From Pempheris klunzingeri (lineage: Eukaryota > Chordata > Actinopteri > Acropomatiformes > Pempheridae), in the NCBI RefSeq assembly GCF_042242105.1, contig NC_092014.1, forward strand, positions 11,908,374 to 11,972,373: a DNA stretch of 64,000 nucleotides, written 5' to 3'. The number at the start of each line of letters is the position of its first letter. The stretch's first letter is position 1. Below are positions 37,801 to 50,700 of this stretch, in pieces. Both the position numbers and the translations under genes were made by a program. The notes under the pieces were generated by a model. It saw only the letters and a program-made list of their open reading frames with translations. It searched no databases and was not told where the DNA came from.

Positions 37801-37943
37801 TGCAGTCTGCTGAGAATGCCGACCCGCAGTTTCATTTGGAGTATCGGGGCCCCGTCACCATGAAAGGAAAGAAGGAACCGATGAAGGTGTGGTTTCTGTC
37901 CAGGAAGCCCACTGACACAGAGTCCACCACTGTTAAAGCTTAA
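25809..37943 (+). CDS. gucy1b1: Soluble guanylate cyclase beta-1 subunit, 13 coding exons
   Basis: This is the heme-bearing subunit of the nitric-oxide receptor. Exons: 25809-25811, 26129-26202, 28152-28252, 28368-28486, 29061-29258, 30295-30525, 30716-30832, 31674-31807, 33324-33521, 34963-35200, 35949-36089, 37355-37509 and 37796-37943. Phases join throughout, giving 618 aa (human 619). The first coding exon is only the ATG, as I recall for the human gene. The H-NOX domain (about 1-190) has the proximal heme ligand His105 and the heme-propionate motif Tyr135-x-Ser137-x-Arg139. A PAS-like domain (about 205-340) and coiled coil (about 356-390) follow. The cyclase domain (about 410-600) keeps Glu473 and Cys541 for guanine recognition and Asn548/Arg552 for catalysis, at the human positions. 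The donor after exon 10 (gtcgga) is weak. It pairs with the upstream alpha-1 product. Confidence 0.98.
26203..28151 (+). other. gucy1b1: gucy1b1 intron 2
   Basis: A 1.95-kb AT-rich intron (donor gtaagt, acceptor ttttcag). I recognise no gene or repeat family in it. Confidence 0.85.
29259..30294 (+). other. gucy1b1: gucy1b1 intron 5
   Basis: A 1-kb intron between the H-NOX and linker exons (donor gtgcgc, acceptor gatgtag). Nothing further was recognised. Confidence 0.85.
31808..33323 (+). other. gucy1b1: gucy1b1 intron 8
   Basis: A 1.5-kb intron interrupting the PAS-to-coiled-coil junction (donor gtaaac, acceptor ttctag). No gene recognised. Confidence 0.85.
33522..34962 (+). other. gucy1b1: gucy1b1 intron 9
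   Basis: A 1.4-kb intron (donor gtttga, acceptor tatatag) between the coiled-coil and cyclase exons. No gene recognised. Confidence 0.85.
36090..37354 (+). other. gucy1b1: gucy1b1 intron 11
   Basis: A 1.3-kb intron inside the cyclase domain (donor gtatga, acceptor tttacag). No gene recognised. Confidence 0.85.
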
Positions 37944-39286
37944 CAATTCAGATTCAACACTAAAACAACCCGAGTGTCAGCTAATAGAAGTATCAGTACG
38001 GTACTGTCTAGTCAAAAAGTCTTCATAACCACTCAGATTTTAAGGCAGGGATGAGATGGGTCAGGTGAAATAAAGAATGATTATCTAACTGCAGACATCC
38101 AGATATTTTTTAATATGTTTAAAAGTGAATATGAATCTATGCCACTGCTCTACCAACTTGTTTTCTGCTTGACCATGATCTGTCATGACCTCACTATATT
38201 TTTTTAGTGTAGACACAATAGTGAAGTGTTTCATGTATAATAGAGGATTAGTGATATATAGTGCATTCAAGTTTGATACATTTTTAGAAAAGAATATCCA
38301 CACAGTTATTGTACAGAATATCAGTGAAGACTTTGATAAGCCAAGCATTTTCCATCTATCTTAAATGTTTTTGGCTACTGATGAAGTCACATACTGTATT
38401 TGTTCTGAAACCAGCCAAAAAGACACAGAGGTCATAGTCTTTACCAGCCCAAATAACTCATTTCACATTAGATGAATACAAGGTTTTAAGGAAGATAGTG
38501 ACAAAAATCTTGATTTAAAGTGAAAGACTTGACAAAAAAAAAAGATACTATAACTTGATATAATGCTTGTCCCATTACATTACTGTCATTATTTGAGGGG
38601 CCTATTTTTTGTTCATATGTTACACTGGCATCACGACCATTAAAATAATACATACAGTACAGATATGTAACTACATCAAGAGTCACAATTGATACATGTT
38701 GAGCCGTTAGTAAATCTTTATCATCATGTATCTCACTGAATTATTCAGAGTCCTATGATTAAAAATGAGCACTATACACTAGATTATTTAATATATTTAT
38801 TGCACATTCACTTTTTGTCTCCTTCTATGAAATAATATTGAGTACTATTTTCAGTTCCACTAAAAGTTGTTGATATATTCTAAATGATCTATATATTTAT
38901 TGTTATATATTATGTCTTTTGGTATTTATTCTTTTTGCATTATCAAACGTAAGTATGACCTTTAGAAAAACAGAATATACAATGACAGATAAAACAATTA
39001 TGGAATTATTATTATTATGGAAATCTAGTTTGTGCCTCTATAAGTTGAACTATGTGATGTATGTGTTTGATTAATCGATTAATGTCACGAGTAAATGTAT
39101 CACACGTATTTCACCCTGTTTTTCCAAAGTCATTATTATTTAATCTCACTTGTCATCCTCGAAAGGACTCTTCTTTAACCATCCTGTGTAAGAAAGGACG
39201 GATGCTTCTTGTTCTGTACAAGTGCACGTCTGTGCCTGGAAGACATGATTGTTTTATTTTGACAATGTTTCTGTTGAGAGGTATCT

Positions 39287-39292
39287 AATAAA
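39287..39292 (+). other. gucy1b1: Poly(A) signal of gucy1b1
   Basis: AATAAA preceded by a T/GT-rich stretch and followed by GTATTGACAAGTGTTGG, a good GT-rich downstream element. It implies a 3' UTR of about 1.35 kb. Confidence 0.6.
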
Positions 39293-39299
39293 ATAGTAT

Positions 39300-42200
39300 T
39301 GACAAGTGTTGGTTTACTTGGTATTTTGTTTGTACAGCACGAGCAACCTGCTCATTGTGGCTCTTATAAAGATGAACAGAAGTAATACATGATCCCCCTC
39401 CAGGCAGTGATGTATCATACAGCAGACGCACGTCTAATTCACAGTACATTGCTTTGTCGACATCTCTCTCTAGTGGCCAGTCTGAGGATTACAATCCTGA
39501 GCACAAGCTCACTTCTAGTGAGTGGCCCAGCCCTTTGTATGTTTTTCTGTATGTGGCCTTAAGGGCTCCACATTTCTGACACACCAGCTGCTGATAATGT
39601 CACCAAAGCAGAACATTTTGCACCTTTATTTATAAGAAATTACTTTATAGATAAACAGTGAGGTTACCACAAAGTGGGTGCAGTTTCGCATTAGCCATGT
39701 GAGATTCTGGCCTAAGGACTAATTTTACTCATGTTAAATGTTTTGGTCCTTTGGTAAATTAATTTAAGGGGGAAATACCTTGTCAGTGACACACATCCAC
39801 TTCTCACTGCCAATTATCCACTTATATGTGGTCCCCAGTCAGGATAAGCTCCCTACTATTAAACTGGAAAAAGGTCAGGTTGAGGTTTTTTTCCTGCTCT
39901 GAACTTTCATGGTGTCCTGTAATAGTCGAAACAGGTTATTTCTTTAATTGCCTCATTAACTAGCCATTAATGCTAAGTTTTAAGTATTTTTCTTTGTGAT
40001 GTTGCTCTCATACAAACGAATGTGTACCTACAGACTGAAATATGAAAATGGCCACTTGAGGTGCTAAACTCAAGAAGAATAATCACCCACATTTTCAGCT
40101 TCGGTGAATCTTAATTCTTAAATCTTAATTTCTTGCCTTTTTAATCCGTTTACAGCTCATAGATATGTGTTGAAAGACAAACATTTAGCTGCTCTATGGC
40201 TAAATCTCAGCTGCTCCCATTAACCGCCGTTAGCAGCCGTAGAGAAAGCTAACTGTAAGCTAACTAGCTGCTAGCCCCAGTTTGTGCCTCTGCTGTGTTT
40301 GCCTTGGTATTTGCATAGATTAACATCAGAGTGGTAGTTAATTAATTAACCCCGAAGGTCGTTTAAAATCACTTACCGTTGTTTTGACGGTATTTTAAGA
40401 ATCCCAGAAGGCTCTTCTGATAACTGAATGATTCATCCGCTGAATGAGAAAAAAATACTTTTTACTCTTTCTGAAGTTGTACCTTAACCTACATTTCTGT
40501 GTCAAAACAAAATGGCCGCCCAGTTTTAGCCATTCTGGATCTCAGCAGCTTGGCAAAGTTAGCCAGTAACTGGGAGAAGCTTAATACCTACATATTTATG
40601 CCAGACCTTAGTGAGGCACCAAGAGGTAAAAGGAGAGTTAATTTGACTTACATTCATAAGGTGGCCAGAAACAAACTCCAAATGAATACAAACCTTGTGT
40701 TTCTGCTGGATGGGTAAGCTAAGTTGTTTACTAACAGGTTAGCCAAAACAACTCGGGGGAAAGTTACCTGCCTGATTTCTGACATGTCAGGGCTGCAGCC
40801 CATAAAGGTACAATATACAAATTCCTGCTATAGTCATTTTTCATAACATTTTGGGTGGTCAGAATAGGTAAAACAGGTGTAAATAATCAAACGAACGATT
40901 GCACACTGTCACAGCTTGCTAACATAGAGCCATGTTACTGTTATTAGCACTGTAGCCCTTTTCCTACTATGACAAGTCAAAATGTTCGCTGTGAAAAGGA
41001 CCCATTGTGCATGGTGACCTATTGAGGCACCTAAGTGGATTGCATTCATGTTATTGATTTGTGTGATTCCTGCCATGAAAAATGAAAATGTTACATGTGT
41101 AAAAGGTCTTTGTGGTGGTGCGTACAGTGTGTATACGTCAGATTATTTTGATGTTTTCATCCTTTTAGGAGCCAAGAAATCTTTTGTTGACTGCAATGCC
41201 TTGTTGCAGGAAGGTGTTTTTTTTTTGTTTTGTTTTTTTTTTTACATTCAGACAGTTGTCTGTCTGTGCACAGGCTGGTTAGTAAAATTCAATAAATAGT
41301 TAATAAAATCTTAATATTAATCCTAAAACGAATGAGTAGCCAGTGCAATAATGCCAAAAGCAGAGAAAGATGATCTAATTTCCACCACAATCTGGTCTAA
41401 TGGCCACAGAGCATCTCTGCAGGAGCAGTTAGCACTTAAATGCCTTGCTCATGAGTCCCACAGTGTTGGTAATGAGGATGAACAAGCACCGCTTTTTCAG
41501 CTTCAGCAATTCAAAGATCCAACTGACCTCCTTCTGCTCACAGGCCTGCTTCTAACCTTCTTCTAGCCCAAAAACTGTAACGCATTGATCAGTGTGGCAG
41601 CTTTCTTAGACATACAGCAATATACCTCCCTTTTTATGTCATAATTTCACATGCACGGTTACAGCTGATACTTCAACTAGGAGTGAGAGATACACAGTCA
41701 TTGTGTTTAAGATTAGCTTCAGCACAGATTAATCAAGTATGTCTCAAGCTTGTCTGTCAATTTCATCACTGCAGTCATAGTAGAAAGGTCTTCTGTGAGA
41801 TAAGAGGCAGATTCATTGAGGGGAAAGTGAAGGCCAGGCAAAGGTCTCTTGTGCCATTTAGTGAGATGAGAAGACAAGATAAGATAGAGACATGACGTGT
41901 GCATGTTTTACTCATCCCTTGACGGGGATTTCCTGTGCACTTTTTCTCCCAGTCTGTTTAAGAGAAACACTTTGCACTTGATGTTTTTTTAACTCCAGAT
42001 AGTTTGTATCAATTGTGGTTACATATTTGTCCTAAACAGGCCTTAATTCAGTACACAGAATATTATTTCCCCAACACAGAAACGGAAAAACACAAAGACA
42101 CTGCGAACCCCCCCCCCCACCAGAGAGACTATAAAAGAAATCATATTCAGTTGAGTCTTGAAAATAATGTCTGTGTAGCCAAGTGGTAAAGCAAATTAGA

Positions 42201-42570
42201 GACAGATTTGAAGTAGTAAAGTAGTAAAATTGTTTTAAACATATGATTCAACAGGTCTTTTTTGGTGGGAGGTTTTCCTCAGCTTGAGGTACAGGGATCA
42301 AAAATAGACATTAAAAACATTATTCTGTTTTTAGTCAACTTTAAAAATGTATTTTAGTTGTATTTCTTGTATGAAACACTGCATGCTGAATCACTGCAGT
42401 TCTGCACTGAAAACTGTTCATACAATAAAGCTACGACTACACCCTTTGTAAACAGAGATACAGGTATAACAGGATGTCAACCACTCTGTTAGTCAAAAAG
42501 TATACAGTATTGCTGTGGTTACTGCTTTGAGAAAATTTGAGCTTTAAACGGCCACATCAGCATTCAGATA
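39300..42570. other. Intergenic region between gucy1b1 and fabp2
   Basis: No gene is recognised. The part at 40200-40280 is rich in GCTAAC/TTAGC words. Short T runs (41215-41242) and a C run (42108-42119) are present. Open frames are short and lack family resemblance. Confidence 0.6.
42108..42119. repeat. Poly(C) run
   Basis: A run of about ten C in the intergenic stretch upstream of fabp2. Confidence 0.85.
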
Positions 42571-42577
42571 GATGACG

Positions 42578-42603
42578 AGATAAGGAGGTGTGGGGTTTAA
42601 AAG
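42578..42603 (+). promoter_or_regulatory. fabp2: fabp2 core promoter: GATA site and TATA-like box
   Basis: AGATAA (42578-42583) matches the GATA-factor site, and TTTAAAAG (42596-42603) is a TATA-like element about 70 nt before the ATG. GATA4 and HNF factors are known activators of mammalian FABP2 in the gut. The motifs are seen; their use here is inferred. Confidence 0.5.
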
Positions 42604-42671
42604 GAGCGGCAGACTTTGAGTGAGACACTCCTTTCTGCAGAGTCGTCCAGTCCACCCTCACCACAGCCACC

Positions 42672-44188
42672 ATGACCTTCAACGGCACCTGGAAGATTGA
42701 TCGCAATGATAACTATGAGAAATTCATGGAACAAATGGGTGAGTGATGTCAAACTGCTCATTAAATGCCAAAGACTGCACAGCATATTTCTTAAATATGT
42801 GGAAATTGATGCATTTGGTAGAAAACTAACTGTATATAACTGTAAATAACTGTGTATTTCATTACCATGTCTTCTCTTTGTGTGAGAAAATGACAGTAAT
42901 AATGATCAAGACTCGATAGAGCAGTTGATAAAGTACTGATACAGAGAAGCCAGTCAGTATGTCACATTTAATGAAAATAATTGTTTCTAAGTCAAATGTC
43001 AGTTATGCAGCAAACTGGTTTGTGCAATCATAATTTTAAGTTAGAGATTAATGTCTTATGTCTTTCAATAAAGTTAAATAGATGACCAAACTAAATACTG
43101 GAGCTAAGGTCTCACTTGAAAACACTTGGCACGGTGACCTACAGAACATCTTTGTTATTTGGCTTTTGTACCTACATATCCTCCACAAAAACACAAACGA
43201 GGGAACAACCCGTTCATGAAAAGTGATTAAAGCCTGACAAATTTCCTGTGATTGTTCAGTCTATTGAACTTTCAATGTGTCTGTTTATAGGAATTAACAT
43301 GGTGAAGAGGAAGCTGGCTGCTCACGACAACCTCAAGATAACCATCGAACAGACTGGAGACAAGTTTCATGTCAAGGAGAGCAGTAATTTCCGCACCCTG
43401 GAAATAGACTTCACCCTGGGGGTCAGCTTTGACTACAGCCTTGCAGATGGAACAGAACTATCAGTAAGCTAAAGTTCAAGTTTCTCTCTCTATCATCACA
43501 CTTTATAATCATATCCCTCGATTAGTGCCAGATACTTTGAACTGAGCTTCAGTCACTTAGACTCCGAACCTTTGAGCTGCAAGAGTTCATTTGTTGGTTC
43601 AGAAAACTATCCACACGCCAAAGCCTCACTTTCAACTCTTGTGCCAAGTTGATTTCAACTCACTACCACGAACACTTACAGCCATAAAACTATAACAACA
43701 CGACCTTCCCTCGTATTTCGGCCAAACCTTTTCCACGTAGTATTCATGTCATGAGTAAATTTCACATTTCCCTCTGCAGGGCTCATGGACCATGGAGGGC
43801 GACATGTTGAAGGGGATTTTCAACCGAAAGGACAACGGAAAGCAACTGACAACAACCAGAATCGTCCAAGGAGATGAACTCATACAGGTAAAGCCAATGA
43901 ATATTTATGCAAATGAGGGCACCAGAAATCCCCATTTCATATCAACCACTCTGAGATTGGGTTTAGCTGGGTTACAAGTTATTCTATATTTTTCATTTAT
44001 ATGTATATTCTGTAACTCTGACTTGCAGCATACTGTAGTATGATTTAAATACACATGCAAACTGTGATGTCCAATAATAAGCCAGATATAGTAGCTATAT
44101 GACTGTAATTGTATCTGACATCATCTTTCACCAACAGAGCTACAACTACGAAGGTGTGGACGCAAAGAGGATTTTCAAGAAGTGTTAA
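42672..44188 (+). CDS. fabp2: Intestinal fatty-acid-binding protein (I-FABP), 4 exons
   Basis: A cytosolic carrier of long-chain fatty acids in enterocytes. Exons 42672-42738, 43291-43463, 43780-43887 and 44138-44188 encode exactly 132 aa, the standard I-FABP size. The canonical four-exon FABP structure is kept, with the first intron after codon 22 plus one base. The start MTFNGTWKIDRNDNYEKFM, the KRKLAAHDNLK segment and the end YEGVDAKRIFKKC identify I-FABP rather than another FABP or a retinol-binding paralogue. Arg127 corresponds to the conserved C-terminal carboxylate-site Arg. The protein is a single ten-stranded barrel with a helical lid and has no signal peptide. The start lies in a good context (CCACC before ATG). 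It converges with usp53, as FABP2 and USP53 are neighbours in mammals. Confidence 0.97.
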
Positions 44189-44315
44189 GACCAAACTGAT
44201 GACCAGAATTTTAAAGTGAGATGTTTTACATACAGTATTGTTTGATTATCAACTACTTATATCAAAATAACCTGCCTATGAAACAGTTTTGAATTGCACA
44301 GGATTTTGTTGCAGT

Positions 44316-44321
44316 AATAAA
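44316..44321 (+). other. fabp2: Poly(A) signal of fabp2
   Basis: AATAAA 128 nt past the stop, followed by a GTGTGTTTTTTTTT downstream element at about 44340. Confidence 0.75.
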
Positions 44322-44471
44322 GGCATAACTGCATATTTTGTGTGTTTTTTTTTCTGTATTGTATTCATTGAAATTCTAACTTTATAGTGAGAATCTGTGG
44401 AGGTTTGTGTGATTTTCAAAAAACGTACACAGTGAAGTGACTAATTTTAAGAGTGATACAATAATTTAAAC

Positions 44472-44477
44472 TTTATT
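44472..44477 (-). other. usp53: Candidate distal poly(A) signal of usp53
   Basis: TTTATT on the plus strand reads AATAAA on the minus strand. If used, it gives a usp53 3' UTR of about 3.3 kb ending roughly 130 nt from the fabp2 end. Other candidates lie nearer the stop codon, for example around 46348 and 47626, so usage is uncertain. Confidence 0.35.
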
Positions 44478-44479
44478 CA

Positions 44480-47400
44480 ACAATGAATAAAAATAAATAT
44501 ATATTATCTACAAAAATATAAAGTGTAGACAGATTTTTATGTTTCTTTAAATTGATCTGTACTTACACAAGTCATGAAGCATTCACTGGAGCACCAACAA
44601 CTCAATACACCAGTAATGTCAGGCCAAATCCTAACCGCACACAGAGTTATGACAATAGGATTCAGTGAGGCATACAGTTCCAACACGCAAGGTCACATCA
44701 GCCATTAACTTATCAGATGAAACCGGTGGCATAATGTGTCTTTTGTTCTTGAGCAGTACAGTCTAATTAGGTTCTGTTGCCGTATATTTAGCATAAGATA
44801 ATAATAGATGTGGACTGATGCAATGCCAACTGTGACGTTATGTGACACACAATGAAAAGACCGTCAAACAGGCCTCTCGAGTGTATGGAGCCTTACTGTG
44901 TTAGCATCATGGGTGTGAGAGGAAAACCAATTATCAGCTTCTTTCTCCAAGTTCCCACTCAAGACATACATGCACATTTAACAATTATCAGAGCAATTTC
45001 GTTTAGCACGTTAAGGCTCTTTCAAACTGGTCAGCTTTGCTGCCAGGAGGTGGGATGCACTCGTCACTTACAAACACAGATTCTACCATTTTCTGCCGCT
45101 GACATTTGAACGTGTCAAACGTTTGCCAGTTGCAGCTGGAAGCGGAGCGAGCAGCGAGTTTGCAGCTTGCTGCTGTTTGTTGTAGCTTCCAAGTCTGAAA
45201 GGCCTTGTAGGAAGCCCCCCCCCCCCCGCCACTCAGCAACACACATACAGTACAATGGTGCACACAGAGGCGTGTCATCAGTCACTATTAGCATTGCATA
45301 TTTAAAAGTTTTGCATGACATCTTCCATCCCTTTCATTCGTCACTTTCTTTCCACTGTCGTTCTCACACACAAAAAAAACATGTCCCACTGAAAAATGTC
45401 AAGGCACTCTTGATACAACTGAAGACACAAAGTTCAGAATGTAAAATACAACTTGTGTGAAAACAATATAATTCCTATTTTTACAACTGAAGAAAATAAT
45501 TAGATAACATGACAAATACTGTGAATAAATGATATAGCCGTTACATAAGAAACCACAAAAAACACTTTGCAGGTGAGACAGCATTAAGATAATCTGGTTA
45601 ATGACGAGCTTTATCTAATCCATTAGTTTAGATATTAGATACTTTAAAATAAGAGTAAAATTAATGATTTCTAATTACAAGAGCACAATCAACCTGTGTG
45701 AACACATCCTTATGTTATTTGAAGGATTAGACTGCTCAATCAAAAAAATTCTTAACAACTCAGTTACATTGTTTGCCTTTTTTCTTGAATTTTAACAGTG
45801 TCGATAATTAAAATGCAAATAGGCAAGTAGGTGCTCAAATTACACGTTTAGGTGTGATAACACACATAAATCTCTAAACACCATCCTTTGGTGTCTCACG
45901 GCACAAACACAACACACACACAAACACAGCAAATTTAGTGACTAAATGTGTGCGGTTAGAGTAGTTGAGAAATACCTGGACAAAGGTTACTGTGAATTGA
46001 CAAAAATGAAAAGTAAATAGCAGGATGTTAAGGAAAAGAAAATTGATATCAATGTTTGAAAACTGAATAACGCTCTTCATGTGTTCTCATAAAGTCGGAT
46101 TTACAGGAAAAAAAGCCTTAAAAATACTGAAATCTGCCTTAAAAGTGATCTTAAAGTAATTTAGTATGTAAGTTAGTGAATGCATAGTATGTCGGTTGTT
46201 TTCTAGCGCATTGTTTCCATCATATGATCATATTTACAATGGATGCATAACCAAAAGTATGTGTCCTTGCATAAGCAAGAGGAGAGAACAACGCTCAAGT
46301 GTTAAAAAAGTTTCCAAATCAACCATAGTTACAAATCACTATTTAATGAATTTATTTTATTACAATTAAGTAAAATCCAATAGAATTTATGTTTGTTGGA
46401 CTCCAGTCCAGTATTATCATGCTCATGCTTATGCTGTACACACAGCTAGTAAGACTTTGTAAAGGCCACATGCAGGTTTCAGAACATTAGTCTTATGAAC
46501 AAGAGTAAATGTTGTGTTGTACGGTCAATATCGGATAGGCATATTACTTATGTTGGCATCATTATGAAAATACCTGCAAATACAGACCTGTTTAAATCTG
46601 TCTACTTTAAAAGGAAGACTGAAAAAATACAATTTGACATCACTGTGAAATACAAAAAAGGATTACAAGAACCAGCACAACTCGAAGGTAGAGTACACAA
46701 GGTGACAAGGTCAACCAGTATTTAGTGACCTATTGAATAACCCGAGGGCTGCCCCGACTACACAACATCACTGTCAACAAATTATAATATTTGTAGACTG
46801 CCAGAAACTGAACTAATTCTTTGAGAAACTGTCTCTCAAAGATCTAAACATATTTCCGATTGAAGGCTTGAAATCAGCCTATAAGATTATAGGAACATTA
46901 ATAAATCATTTGACACAATGATTGTGAACTGATTTTTACAGCCAAGGAGGTTGACTGATATGGAGCAGCCCTCAGTCATTCATTAACACATAAATGCTGT
47001 AAAATAACTGATAAATGATAACGGTTGAAACAAATCAGTGACTGATTCTATGTAAATGTGGCAATGTCTGTTCCCTAGTGACCCTCTGCCCTCAATGTGC
47101 ATTAAGTCAGGAAGCTGTCCAGATGTTACTCCTTTGACAGATATAAATAAATGAACCATCTTAAACCTGCAGCTAACAATGCAAACCTCTGGCCTGTTTT
47201 ATTCTGTTGTGTAGAATGACATCATATCCCAATAAAGTATCTTTAACATATCTTTTCATTTCAGCATGCTGCCGTCACACTTTCATCATAACTGTAGAGA
47301 CCACAGTATAATCAGTCAACATAATCTCTCATGCCTTACTTGCAATATATTGGTATATCTTCATTTCACTTATGCAAAACTACTGCACAAATTTAAAAAA

Positions 47401-47778
47401 ATAAACATTTTAAAGTTGACGTAAGGTGATAAAAAAGAATAATCAAGACTGAAAAACCCTTTGTGCAAACTAATAACAGTCCAGATTTTGGTTAAAAAAG
47501 ATCTCAAGTATTGCAGTACTTGCAATGCAAGTATTGCAGAAATACTGCGGGACACTGGAAGACGGTACAGTATATGTGATAGCTGCTAATCCGTCAAACA
47601 ATTTACAACAGCGTTAGAAATAGGTTTTATTTATGTGACAAGCTTGCATAAATAAATTCCACTCAATTTGGAGATATCGGGCTTCAGAACATGTTTCCAT
47701 TCTGTAAACTCTTTGGCATCCAGTTAGTACTCTACTGACCACTGTCCTTCTGTGTAAACAAACCTTACCAAGTAACAC
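44480..47778 (-). other. usp53: usp53 3' UTR or downstream spacer
   Basis: About 3.3 kb of AT-rich sequence with no supported coding region. It lies between the usp53 stop and the fabp2 3' end, with a run of C at 45216-45228 and no tRNA or other structured RNA that I could recognise. Confidence 0.5.
45216..45228. repeat. Poly(C) run
   Basis: A run of about 12 C, interrupted near its end by G. Confidence 0.85.
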
Positions 47779-50700
47779 TCATAAAAAACCACGCTCATCC
47801 AGTCCTTTGGCTGTCACTGGGTTCCATTTTGCAGTGGGTTTATTGCTATTATGGCCTGTAAGGTAAAAAAAAAAGAAAAATCTTGTTTAAATGATGTTTT
47901 ATGATTCACCCTGTGTGTACAATTTCATAAAAACAAAGAAAACAAGTGAATATTGTCATGTTGTCTTTTCCAATACGTGGGCAGTATAGGTAAGACCTTC
48001 TATTAGTGGTATGTGTAAATATATATTGTGGTTGTCATATTATATGGTGAAATAGTAAACTGTCTTGAAAATGAATTGAGAAACTGTTAAAGGATTCAAA
48101 ATAACCAGACAGGAATGTCTGTTTTTAGCAAGACATTTAATACCTGTCAAATCATGGTACCTCATTACATTGATGCATAAATCATCAAATCAATCAGTCA
48201 AATTTTGCTGTACAATAGTCCAGCTGATTGATTTGCAACAGTGGTCTCAATAGCCTAAAACAACCAGATATTAAAGGAAAAGCTGCTACAGTATAATTGT
48301 TTTAGCAAAATACCTGACGGTTAAATTGATGTCATCTCACAGTATATAGTGTATTGTCATGATAGAGGGCCCTACATTCAGGTTTGCAAGCGACTCAGAG
48401 AGGCTTACTTGTTTCAGGTCTGGCTTTTGGCACATCTTGTGAGTATGTGTCAGTGGGGAGTGTGTGGCTGGTATCTCTGCGCTCAGTCACAACCACTGTC
48501 CGTGGCACCGTGGCAGAGAGGACAAGAGGCCTCTGGTTGTGGTATTTGAGACGGTATGTTTCCGTCATACAGTTATCCACATTGAAGTATGTTGTCAGAG
48601 AAACCTCTTGAGCTGGCACTGCCTGTTCCACTCTGCATCCAGTTAGTCTTTCCTCACTGTCACATGATGATGGGGTACTCCTCTCTGGGTCAGAGCCAGA
48701 CTTGGAGCTTGCATCTGAGAAGGTTCGGAGACCTGAAATGTCAGGCTTCCTGTGAGGACTGACATAGGATGTGGAGGAAAGACGAGGACTTGATGGAAAG
48801 GGTTCTTGAAGCATCCTCGGACGAAACGCGGCGTGGCTCGTTTCGCCCTGGTGAGGAGAGATCCGCTGGATTGGTCGAGGGTGAGGCGACCCTGTCGTAC
48901 CGAGCTGACGCTGATTGTTCAGTTGGAGAGGTTCTGCAGTCACATTGCTGGATGGGTGGTATGGCAGGTTCATGTGAGGACACTGGGATTCGGAGGCAAC
49001 GGGCTCGGTGTTGCTGGAGCGGTAAGTGCTTTCTCTGTCTTCGGGCTCGGAGAGAGCGAGATCATCGGAGCTGTTCCATTCTGAGCTGCTGGTTTTTGTA
49101 ATGTGCCTCATGGCTATACTTTCTCCAGAGTGCCCTCTAGAGTTTGACAGCTCCTGCTGCTCACTCTGCCTGTTATCTGAACCAGTGGAGTCCCTCTCTG
49201 AAGACACTGCTTTTCTGGAGGTACTAGAAGTGTACTTTGATTTCCGCCTACAAGAGAAATGTGTTATGATGGAAATGATTATTAAATATAATCCAATTTA
49301 AAAATCCAAGTTCTTATATTTACACATTAGAACAAGGGCACTACCTCGAACTTGGACTGCACTTTAGATGTGAATGTGAAACTTGGTCATGGATCTTTCC
49401 CTGAGGTTTGGGTTGATGTTTACCTATGAAATATAACACAAAAGGTGATCAAAACATAGTGACAGAAAAGGAGACAATAATGGAAATCAAAAAAAATATA
49501 AAGCTATATAGCAGTCATCCTTTGGAAAAGTCTGTAATATTGAGTTGTCTAAATACATATTGTAATTAATGCAAAAGGTAATTATTTTTATCTTCTGACC
49601 TTTCTTTCTATTTAGAATTATAGTATGCAGAGCATGTGTAATTATTACTAAAGGGAAATTGATCAAAACAAAATTACACAATGTCAGAAGATAAAAATCT
49701 AAAGAATGCAACAAATGAGAAGACATTTGGCATAAAAAAAGTAAATTGACGATTAGAGCCTTGTGAAAAGAAAAAAGATTTGAGCACTGAAATTAATGAC
49801 TTGTTTTCTCAGACTTTTGAGACTTAATACAGATTTCTGAGTATAAAGTCAAATTGTTAGATTTTAGACTTTAATCTCATAATTCAAATGTATTTTTCTC
49901 CAGATTCCTAGATTAATATCAGAGCTCAAACACTTTTTCCACTTAACCCGTGACCTTTTACCCTACTTATGAAACTAGGCAGATACAGGGGCACGCTTAC
50001 AGTAAAGCAAAATTAATCAAAAGAAGAGACTACGCACACACAGAAGCGACAAAATCATCTACACATCTGACAATGAAACTGATGTCCTCTCAGGACACAA
50101 GGTGGCAGCAGCAGAGTGTTAATCTCACTAGACTTTCTCACAGCTGGATGAACCAGTCAGCATGCTCCCTCTGTGCACCAGCGCGGCGAGAGGCAGCGTG
50201 GTGCTGAATTCCTTCCCTTTAAAAATAGATGTCATTTTTTTCTTTGCTGTTGCCCTGGAGAGGTCCATGCAAGGATAAAAGCTTTAGCTGTTGGTTGGAA
50301 ACACTGGCTCTAGATGCACGTAGCCTCGATAAAGTATCAAGTGCAGCACACTCAAAGTACTGCATGAAACAGAAAGATATTTATGACAATGCCAGCAGCC
50401 ATGTCCAGCTGTGCTATCTGAATGAGCTTTGTAGGATTACCATCAGATTAATGCCTGTGCAGGGCCGACTGGGTGAAGAGGTTAAAGAAGCCAGTGCAAG
50501 CTCAGAAATCAGCCCAGATATTTATCAACCTTCAATTATTCTCACATTATCAGTATTTGAGACAGCTCACACTTCATCTGTCACACTAATGGAAATATGG
50601 AAAAAGAAACAAAAAAGGGAAAGACTCTCTTTAAATACTCTTTAGAATTAAATTATGTAGGGTATGCATACATACTCAACATATTTTGTACTAAAGGAAG

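Noticed and set aside
48769-49301. Several plus-strand open frames of 80-110 codons
   Set aside because: All are antisense shadows of the large usp53 exon 48409-49247.
50229-50645. 138-codon plus-strand open frame
   Set aside because: It lies inside usp53 intron 13, shows no recognisable family and has no flanking splice sites or polyadenylation signal.
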